Of a DNA stretch of 36,959 nucleotides, positions 31,475 to 36,959 are shown in pieces. Each line of letters opens with the position of its first letter. The first letter of the stretch is position 1. Under the pieces are notes generated by a model, which was not told the DNA's origin, searched no databases, and saw only the letters and a list, made by a program, of their open reading frames with translations. The position numbers and the translations under genes are program-made. Origin of the DNA: Clostridiales bacterium (GTDB taxonomy: Bacteria; Bacillota; Clostridia; Oscillospirales; Oscillospiraceae); assembly GCA_021205375.1 (NCBI GenBank), contig JAJPXR010000060.1, positions 1 to 36,959 of the forward strand. The letters run 5' to 3'.

Positions 31475-33823
31475 TCAATAATGCAGACCGAACCCGGAGC
31501 GGTAATAGTTGCCGTCCGCGTCGTAATAGGCGTAGCTGCCGCCTTTGACCTTTGCCAGCACCTCCGGGTCGATGTACTGGTCCTTGTCGTAGCCGGGGAC
31601 ATCGTTGGGGGAGGCGCAGACCTCCCGGACCACACCGTCGATCTCCTTCTCGGTGATGGCGATGACCTCCGGCGAGGACACCATGGTCAGGCTCATCTTG
31701 CCGGTGGGGTTGAACGCACCGGACAGAACGTCCATTTGTGCCCCCAGCGCGTTGTCCATGGCCACCGGAGAGATGGTATACTGGAAGGTCAGACCGTCGC
31801 AGTAAGGCTCCAAATTGGACAAAATCCAGGGGTTGTTGACCACGCAGGTGGCGATGACCTTGCCGCCGTGGGCGTGGACTGTTTCCGCAATGCCGGGAAT
31901 CTCATCGACGCCCCGGAGGGTGTGGATGGGAATCAGGTTGCCGGTCTTTTTCTGGGATTTGTTCATCTCGCGTTCTTCATGCATCAGGCCGTCCACCAGT
32001 TCCAGGACGGGCATAGAGCGCTGAACGAAGATGATGTTATTCTGCTTGGGCCAGACGTGGAGATAGGCGTAATCGCAGTCCTCCGCCTTGTCAACGATCT
32101 CATAGCCCCGCCCGGCCAGCAGCTCCTCCAGTTGCTTCCGCAGCGCCTCGTTGTCGGAAGTTCCGGCAGTACCGGCGCCCATGGACTGAGCAAGTGCTGC
32201 GCCTGCATCGTCTCCGGCGAAAACCGCCACAAAGACCTTCTTCCCCTTTTGCATGGGCAGAGCGCCCTCGTGGTTCTTGGCCAGGACCACTTCCTTTTGG
32301 CAGGCTTTGTAAGCGGCCTTTTTCGCGCCCTCGTAGTTCTCGGCGCGGATGCGGTCCGCTTCGTCCGGGTCGAGATAGGGGTTGTCCACCCGCTTCTGCT
32401 TGAACAGGCTCAGGAGGCGGCGGTAATTGGCGCGGTCCAGGTCCTCCTTCGGCAGCAGGCCGTCCTCTACCGCTTTCACAATGTTTTCCGCGTCCGTGTT
32501 GCCGCCGATGACATCCGTTCCGGCGGAAATGGCCTTGGCATAGCGCTCCGGGATGGACAAATCTTCTACGCCGTAAATCTGCACGGCGGTAATGCCGGAG
32601 TCGGAGTTTACATAGCCCTCGAAGCCCATGGTTTCTCTGGCCAGACCGGTGATCAGCTCTTTGGAGTAGGCAGAGGCCACCTGCTCGGAGGAGGTCAGCT
32701 TGCCCCGGTAATACTGGGGCTTGGAGCGGCCATCCGTCCCCACGCGGGAGTAGTCGGGCATCAGGGAGGAGGCTTTCATGTCCATCGCGGCCTGGAAAGG
32801 CGGCAGATGGTATTTTTCCATAGACCCTTCCGTGGGGTATAGCCGCCACTGGCCGATGGGCATATGCGGCTCAAAGCCGTTCTCTGCGGGGCCGTCGCCG
32901 GGGAAGTGCTTGACCGTCAGGACGACGCTGCCCTCGTTCAAACCGTCCTCCCCGTTTTGGTAGCCCCGGACCAGCTCTCTGGTGATGCCCGCGGTGATGT
33001 TGGGCCGCTCGCCATAGGTGCCGGAGTTCCGCGGCCAGCGCGGGTCCGTGGACACGTCCACTTGGGGGCCGTACATGATGTTCAGGCCGCAGCCCTTCAT
33101 CATCTTCCGGTCCGTGTCAGCCATTTCATAGACCATGTCGAAGTTTCCGTCCCCCAGGCAGGCGGCGCCAAACCCCAGGAAGTCCGGGTAGCCGATGTTG
33201 ATGGGGTTGGTGTGCATGGAGTATGGGATGGCAACGCCGCCCTGGACAGCTCCGTACTCCAGGTATTGGGTGCCGATGTTGTGGTAAAGGGCGGCGACGC
33301 CGGCCTCCGCCACCATATCGCCCCGGTAAACGCCGGCGGTGATCTTCTTCTCCAGCACATCGGTGTCGTCACAGCGCATACTGATGCCGGGCAGCGGCGA
33401 AGTCGGCTCCGGCTCGGTGGGGTCAAAGTGCTTGAACACCTTTGTTGGGATGATGTTCCCCTCCTCGTCCTGGGCCTCTTTCCGGGTGAAGGAGACCGGG
33501 GTGTTCCACAGGGCGTTCAGCACCAGACCGGCCTGCTGTTCCAGGGACAGATGCTTCACCATGTCCGCAGCGCGGACCTCGTCGGAATTGCGCCAGTCCT
33601 CATAAGGGGAGAGAACGCCGTCGTTGTCCATGTCCTTGAAATACAGGCCGTCCTGCACGATCACGCCGCAGGTGGTGACGCCGATGTCGGGGCCGTTTTC
33701 GTTGTGGAAAACCACCGGTTCCAGATAGACATCGGTGATGTTGTCGCCCTCCTCCAGCACGTATGGAGCGGGGATGTAACCGTCCTTCACAGAGGGGTCG
33801 ATGGTGATGGGATTCTTTTTCAT
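31475..33823 (-). CDS. Glycoside hydrolase family 3 (beta-glucosidase-type), cytoplasmic
   Basis: A 782-residue enzyme expected to cleave beta-linked glycosides from the non-reducing end. The N-terminal (beta/alpha)8 domain contains PRWPRNSGTYGERP, VVLTVKHFPGDGPAENGF and GYVNSDSGI with candidate nucleophile Asp408. The C-terminal alpha/beta sandwich includes EVVLAKNHEGALPMQKGKKV. An EF-hand-like calcium loop DMDNDGVLSPYEDW lies at about residues 64-77. There is no signal peptide, so it acts on imported glycosides. CAAGGAG precedes the ATG at 33823, and in-frame upstream ATGs lack one. It is transcribed alone from the promoter at 33968-33996. Confidence 0.92.
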   Translation of the reverse strand: MKKNPITIDPSVKDGYIPAPYVLEEGDNITDVYLEPVVFHNENGPDIGVTTCGVIVQDGLYFKDMDNDGVLSPYEDWRNSDEVRAADMVKHLSLEQQAGLVLNALWNTPVSFTRKEAQDEEGNIIPTKVFKHFDPTEPEPTSPLPGISMRCDDTDVLEKKITAGVYRGDMVAEAGVAALYHNIGTQYLEYGAVQGGVAIPYSMHTNPINIGYPDFLGFGAACLGDGNFDMVYEMADTDRKMMKGCGLNIMYGPQVDVSTDPRWPRNSGTYGERPNITAGITRELVRGYQNGEDGLNEGSVVLTVKHFPGDGPAENGFEPHMPIGQWRLYPTEGSMEKYHLPPFQAAMDMKASSLMPDYSRVGTDGRSKPQYYRGKLTSSEQVASAYSKELITGLARETMGFEGYVNSDSGITAVQIYGVEDLSIPERYAKAISAGTDVIGGNTDAENIVKAVEDGLLPKEDLDRANYRRLLSLFKQKRVDNPYLDPDEADRIRAENYEGAKKAAYKACQKEVVLAKNHEGALPMQKGKKVFVAVFAGDDAGAALAQSMGAGTAGTSDNEALRKQLEELLAGRGYEIVDKAEDCDYAYLHVWPKQNNIIFVQRSMPVLELVDGLMHEEREMNKSQKKTGNLIPIHTLRGVDEIPGIAETVHAHGGKVIATCVVNNPWILSNLEPYCDGLTFQYTISPVAMDNALGAQMDVLSGAFNPTGKMSLTMVSSPEVIAITEKEIDGVVREVCASPNDVPGYDKDQYIDPEVLAKVKGGSYAYYDADGNYYRSGFGLHY

Positions 33824-33967
33824 AGGTTCACTCCTTGTAGTCATGGTTTGGTGGTTATTTTCTAACGATGTCAGGACATACGGAAACAAGCCGCAAAATC
33901 GGCTATGGCAGATGGCGTGAAACGTGTCTCGCAACTATGCGGTATTGCCTTAGCGTCCTTTCCTATT

Positions 33968-33996
33968 GTTATACTATGTTTTTTCCAAAAATACAA
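33968..33996 (-). promoter_or_regulatory. Promoter of the GH3 gene
   Basis: On the minus strand: TTGTAT (33996-33991), 17-bp spacer, TATAAC (33973-33968). It gives a leader of about 140 nt with no other feature I recognise. Confidence 0.6.
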
Positions 33997-34108
33997 GTGT
34001 GAAATGCGGGAAAATTGTATTATTCCGACAAGACACAACCGGTTTCCGATGCAAAAACGCTTTTCCGTCGCCGCTGGGAAGAAGCGGCCCAGGTGCGAAC
34101 GAAAAGAA

Positions 34109-34150
34109 CAGGATTTTCACGATAAACCGTGCGAAAATCCTGCTTTTATT
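34109..34150. terminator. Bidirectional terminator between GH3 promoter and HxlR copy 2
   Basis: CAGGATTTTC (34109-34118) pairs with GAAAATCCTG (34133-34142), with T-rich sequence on both sides (CTTTTATT rightward, TTCTTTTCG leftward). It terminates the leftward HxlR gene. Confidence 0.85.
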
Positions 34151-34165
34151 CAATCTATCTTCGAC

Positions 34166-34501
34166 TTACTGTTTGCGCGTCAGATGGTTCCCCCATACAG
34201 CCAGTTCCGTCAGGATGGGCTTCAAGGCGCGGACTGCATCGGTGATTTCATACTCCACCCGAATGGGAACCTCCATATACTCTGTCCGCTTCACCAGCCC
34301 GTCCTCCTCCAGTTTCTTCAGGGACTTGGCAAGCATCGTGTTGGAAATACCATTCATTTTTCGTTTCAGGTCATTATAACGAGTTGAGCCGTCCTGGGAC
34401 AGGGAACACAGAATAGACATCTTCCATCTCCCACCGATTGCACTCATGGCTCGCTGCAAAGGACAAGCTGTCGTACACGGGCAAATATGTTCGTTCGCCA
34501 T
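34166..34501 (-). CDS. HxlR-family winged-helix regulator (copy 2)
   Basis: A 111-residue HxlR regulator. The cysteine-rich N-terminus CPCTTACP (Cys7, Cys9, Cys13) leads into QRAMSAIGGRWKMSILCSL, and the wing is VKRTEYMEVPIRVEYEI. The multiple N-terminal cysteines suggest thiol-based sensing as in other HxlR proteins (family knowledge). The start at 34501 follows GGGAGGAA. It is divergent from a flavodoxin-radical SAM operon with a palindrome over the shared promoter region. That repeats the design of the HxlR-flavoprotein pair at 15.1-16.3 kb. Confidence 0.92.
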   Translation of the reverse strand: MANEHICPCTTACPLQRAMSAIGGRWKMSILCSLSQDGSTRYNDLKRKMNGISNTMLAKSLKKLEEDGLVKRTEYMEVPIRVEYEITDAVRALKPILTELAVWGNHLTRKQ

Positions 34502-34557
34502 TTCAATTCCTCCCACTCAATACGTTTTTTCTTACCTGCTCCACAAAAACTGCGTAG

Positions 34558-34617
34558 TTGACTTGAACAGATTTCATGACTATAATCACATTATAGTAGG
34601 TAGCAAATTAAGAGCAA
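34558..34617. promoter_or_regulatory. Divergent promoters with ACTATAA palindrome
   Basis: Rightward: TTGACT (34558-34563), 17-bp spacer, TATAAT (34581-34586). Leftward: TTGCTC (34617-34612), 16-bp spacer, TATAAT (34595-34590). The perfect inverted repeat ACTATAA-TCACA-TTATAGT (34579-34597) covers both -10 boxes, so one bound HxlR dimer could shut both promoters. Confidence 0.8.
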
Positions 34618-34678
34618 AGCAATTTTTCGGAGTTAAAAAGGAGCGGGTCATCTTTTCTGCAAAACAAGAGGAACGATC

Positions 34679-35104
34679 ATGGACAGAACCAACACGGCTG
34701 TGCGTTACTTTCCCAAATCGGGAAACACGAAAAAGCTGGCGGATGTGATCGCGGAGACGGCGGACTGTGCAGCAGTGCAGATTCCAGCACCAATCGACAA
34801 CAAGGCGGACATTCTGTTTCTGGGCGCGTCCGTTTACTGTGGTGGTATCAGCGCAGAGGGGAAAGAAGATATCCAGACACTGGATAAAAGCAAAATTGGA
34901 AAGGTCGTGGTTTTCTCTACCTCTGCCCTTGCAGAGCGGGCGTTCCCGCAATTACAGAAGAGGCTGGAGGGCAGAGGTATTCCAGTCGAGAGCAGAAATT
35001 TCTACTGCCGTGGAACGTTTGCAGCCCTCCACAGGGGACGACCGAATCAGGATGATTTGAACGCCGCAAAGAAATTCACGGCGGAAATAATAGAAAGGAA
35101 GTAA
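34679..35104 (+). CDS. Flavodoxin
   Basis: A 141-residue flavodoxin-domain protein. The FMN phosphate loop is YFPKSGNTKKLADVIAE. The middle strand FLGASVYCGG and FSTSALAERAFPQLQKRL follow. AAGAGGAA precedes the ATG. It is six bases upstream of the radical SAM gene and is the natural electron donor for reductive cleavage of S-adenosylmethionine (inference from context). Confidence 0.85.
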   Translation: MDRTNTAVRYFPKSGNTKKLADVIAETADCAAVQIPAPIDNKADILFLGASVYCGGISAEGKEDIQTLDKSKIGKVVVFSTSALAERAFPQLQKRLEGRGIPVESRNFYCRGTFAALHRGRPNQDDLNAAKKFTAEIIERK

Positions 35105-35110
35105 CACCTT

Positions 35111-36208
35111 ATGGCGGAGAATGAATTTAACCTGGGGGAATACCTGACGGGTGGCGTTGAAAAAATCGTCAAGGGCGCGGTCAGAGCGAGATTAAAAGAC
35201 CCGATGGAAAGAGTTTTCATGGAGGGGTATGCTCTGTCAAGCCGGGAAGCCTCTAAAAGACGTGCTGAGTTGGAAGAACAGGGAGAGCATATCCCGCCTT
35301 TTTTGATTGCCAGCATTACCAGCAGTTGCAATTTGCACTGTGCGGGATGCTATGCAAGGGAGAACCACATCTGTTCGGACGGGAAAGCGTTCGCTCGGCT
35401 TTCCGCAGAGGAGTGGGAGGCCATCTTTCGGGAAGCAAAAGAACTGGGGATCGGCTTCATTCTTTTGGCAGGCGGAGAACCCATGATGCGCCGGGACGTT
35501 CTACAAAAAGCGGCGGAGATTCCAGAGATTTTGTTCCCTGTTTTCACCAATGGAACTCTGATGACCGACAGCTATCTCCAACTGTTCGATCAGTCCAGGA
35601 ATTTGGTCCCAATTTTCAGCATTGAAGGCGATGAGAAGAAAACCAATGAGCGCCGGGGAACCGGGATTTATCAGAGCCTGATTCGGGCGATGGACAAAAC
35701 CAGAGAAAATCATCTGATTTTCGGCGCATCCGTCACAGTGACCACGTCCAACCTGAACGAAGTCGTTTCGGAAGAATTTCTCTCCGTTTTGCAGGAGCGC
35801 GGCTGTAAGGTCGTGATTTATGTGGAATTTGTACCCGTTACGTCGGACAGTACCGAACTGGCTCCCCAGGATGCAGAGCGGGAATTTTTGAAAGAGAAAC
35901 TCGCTGAATTGCGGGAGAAGTACCCGGAAATGTTGTTTGTTTCCTTCCCTGGGGATGAGAAAAGCTCTGGTGGCTGCCTGGCCGCGGGGCGTGGCTTCTT
36001 CCACATCAATCCGCATGGCGGCGCGGAACCCTGTCCCTTCTCCCCCTATTCCGACATCAATGTTCGGGATACATCTGTCAGAGAGGCACTACATTCCAGG
36101 CTTTTCACCGCTTTGCAGGATGGGGATGTATTGATGGAGGATCATGCGGGAGGCTGTGTCTTATTTGAACGGAAGGACCGTGTGGAAGCGCTCCTGTCTG
36201 CTGAATAA
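35111..36208 (+). CDS. Radical SAM protein
   Basis: A 365-residue radical SAM enzyme. The cluster motif CNLHCAGC is C-x3-C-x2-C (Cys73, Cys77, Cys80). The SAM-binding GGEPMMRRDVL and strand FPVFTNGTLMT follow. The C-terminal region has single cysteines (GGCLAAGR, EPCPFSP, GGCVLF), too few for a full SPASM domain but compatible with one auxiliary cluster. An N-terminal helical extension (1-60) precedes the core. The substrate is unknown and no precursor peptide is seen nearby. It is co-transcribed with the flavodoxin under the HxlR-type operator. Confidence 0.9.
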   Translation: MAENEFNLGEYLTGGVEKIVKGAVRARLKDPMERVFMEGYALSSREASKRRAELEEQGEHIPPFLIASITSSCNLHCAGCYARENHICSDGKAFARLSAEEWEAIFREAKELGIGFILLAGGEPMMRRDVLQKAAEIPEILFPVFTNGTLMTDSYLQLFDQSRNLVPIFSIEGDEKKTNERRGTGIYQSLIRAMDKTRENHLIFGASVTVTTSNLNEVVSEEFLSVLQERGCKVVIYVEFVPVTSDSTELAPQDAEREFLKEKLAELREKYPEMLFVSFPGDEKSSGGCLAAGRGFFHINPHGGAEPCPFSPYSDINVRDTSVREALHSRLFTALQDGDVLMEDHAGGCVLFERKDRVEALLSAE

Positions 36209-36251
36209 TACAGGAAACAGCTTATATTCTATCGTTTGATACTTTTTACAT

Positions 36252-36290
36252 AGCTCACACGACTTAAACCTTCGTGTGAGCTTATTTTTT
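36252..36290 (+). terminator. Terminator of the flavodoxin-radical SAM operon
   Basis: AGCTCACACGA (36252-36262) pairs perfectly with TCGTGTGAGCT (36272-36282), followed by TATTTTTT. Confidence 0.93.
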
Positions 36291-36308
36291 GTGTTGGAGG
36301 TGAAAAGT

Positions 36309-36477
36309 GTGGAACATGGTTCACGGTATGGCCCGCTCATTGAGCGGCATTCGGACGGGACGTTATACCGAATGTCCCCCAGCCAGCAGAAGCAAGCGGT
36401 AAAGCTCATCAAGAGGTATTGTTGCAACTGCGACAAGCTAGGGAGTGGTTATAAACCCGCCCCCGCGAGGGGGCGAC
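36309..36477 (+). pseudogene. Fragment resembling cysteine-rich VLP protein of mobile elements
   Basis: A GTG at 36309 preceded by TTGGAGG opens a frame that reads YRMSPSQQKQAVKLIKRYCC followed by NCDKLGSGY. This resembles the start of the small cysteine-rich VLP proteins carried by Clostridia conjugative elements (pattern: LTPAQ..A..LI+R.CCNYD.GNC). The similarity ends where the degenerate CRISPR repeat begins, after which the frame runs into the array. The gene appears cut by the array end. The family assignment is from memory of the motif and is tentative. Confidence 0.45.
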
Positions 36478-36959
36478 TCAACCGCCGCTTGCCAACCGTG
36501 GCAGATAGTGGCATTTCAATCCACGCTCCCCGTAAGGGGAGCGACGTGGGCAATCCAGCGGGCGTAAGTCTGCAACTGGTTTTCAATCCACGCTCCCCGT
36601 GAGGGGAGCGACCCCACCTCGGAGGAAGAGGAAGAACCGGCGCAGGAATTTCAATCCACGCTCCCCGTGAGGGGAGCGACCGCAGCCAAAGACACCGTGA
36701 AGTTGGCGAACCTATTTCAATCCACGCTCCCCGTGAGGGGAGCGACTTCAAATGGAGAAATCACCGGAGCTGCCTTTGTGATTTCAATCCACGCTCCCCG
36801 TGAGGGGAGCGACCGGCGTTTTACCGCCGAATGTAAATCTATACGGATTTCAATCCACGCTCCCCGTGAGGGGAGCGACTGGCACGCTTGGCACCGTCGT
36901 TGGTAGTGGCGAGGTATTTCAATCCACGCTCCCCGTGAGGGGAGCGACTCTGTCTGCGG
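36446..36959 (-). CRISPR. Type I-C CRISPR array (trailer end; continues beyond window)
   Basis: Seven 32-bp repeats start at 36514, 36581, 36649, 36715, 36782, 36848 and 36917. Each has TTTCAATCCACG followed by the hairpin CTCCCCGTGAGGGGAG and CGAC. Spacers are 34-37 bp. The reverse complement has the type I-C form (GTCGC..., ending GGATTGAAA), so crRNAs are transcribed leftward and the leader lies right of the window. The leftmost repeat (36514) has one substitution (GTAAGG). Before it, 36446-36477 is a strongly degenerate repeat separated by a normal-length 36-bp gap, as expected at the trailer end. No cas gene is in the window. Short open frames inside the array are artefacts of the repeat. 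Confidence 0.95.

Noticed and set aside
31268..32842. Plus-strand open frame across the GH3 gene
   Set aside because: It begins inside terminator hairpins and is antisense to conserved GH3 sequence, with no domain of its own.
36449..36751. Minus-strand open frame with repeated SRGAWIEI peptides
   Set aside because: The peptide is the translation of the type I-C CRISPR repeat itself, a well-known false gene.

Overview
The window looks like a chromosomal segment of a GC-rich, low-cell-wall-complexity Clostridia member, most likely an Oscillospiraceae-type gut Firmicute (inference). The support is strong AGGAGG ribosome-binding sites, sigma-A promoters, lipoprotein solute-binding proteins with no outer-membrane genes, HxlR/TetR/LysR regulators, a YolD/Y-family polymerase pair and dispersed GC-rich REP-like repeats of the kind seen in that group. 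No rRNA or tRNA gene was recognised.

Region 1 (1-11.3 kb) is a two-component-system-controlled transport locus. On the minus strand lie two MalF/MalG-type permeases, a large lipoprotein fusing an Asp-box beta-propeller-like region to a family-1 solute-binding domain, then a MacA/HlyD-like adaptor and the start of a MacB/FtsX-like permease that runs off the window. Divergently come an OmpR-type response regulator and its histidine kinase, followed by a second, paralogous propeller/solute-binding lipoprotein. Three promoters (permease operon, regulator, second lipoprotein) carry the same 7+4+7 tandem element exactly 19 bp upstream of the -10 box. This strongly suggests one autoregulated regulon and is the most interesting system in the window. 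REP-like repeats litter this region and one has become the C-terminal tail of the response regulator.

Region 2 (11.4-15.1 kb) is a small TetR-controlled cluster: a stand-alone amino-acid adenylation enzyme, a GNAT acetyltransferase and a Fes/IroE-like esterase, with overlapping divergent promoters and repeated TGTTGAC operator half-sites. No carrier or condensation domain is present, so the product is unknown.

Region 3 (15.1-19.6 kb) is redox-linked. An HxlR regulator and an iron-sulfur flavoprotein each carry the same long palindromic operator. A PNPOx-ferredoxin fusion and a macrodomain ADP-ribose hydrolase follow. The SirTM sirtuin expected after the macrodomain is cut off after about 50 codons and joined, at an 8-bp palindrome, to the inverted remnant of an acyl-CoA dehydrogenase that also has a frameshift. 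A LysR regulator follows.

Region 4 (19.8-25.7 kb) is a DNA-damage-like island: Y-family polymerase, 3-methyladenine glycosylase I and YolD in one overlapping operon, then a zinc-ribbon protein, an HD phosphohydrolase, an AlkZ-related protein, a GNAT and an EFR1-type flavodoxin-ferredoxin.

Region 5 (25.9-34.1 kb) is nutrient acquisition: a Ugp-like glycerol-3-phosphate/sugar ABC importer without its ATPase, a glycerophosphodiester phosphodiesterase, a YwaF-like membrane protein and, on the minus strand, a cytoplasmic GH3 glycosidase.

Region 6 (34.1-36.96 kb) repeats the HxlR-flavoprotein theme with a flavodoxin and a radical SAM protein. It ends in a fragment resembling the cysteine-rich VLP proteins of mobile elements, abutting the trailer end of a type I-C CRISPR array whose leader and cas genes lie outside the window.
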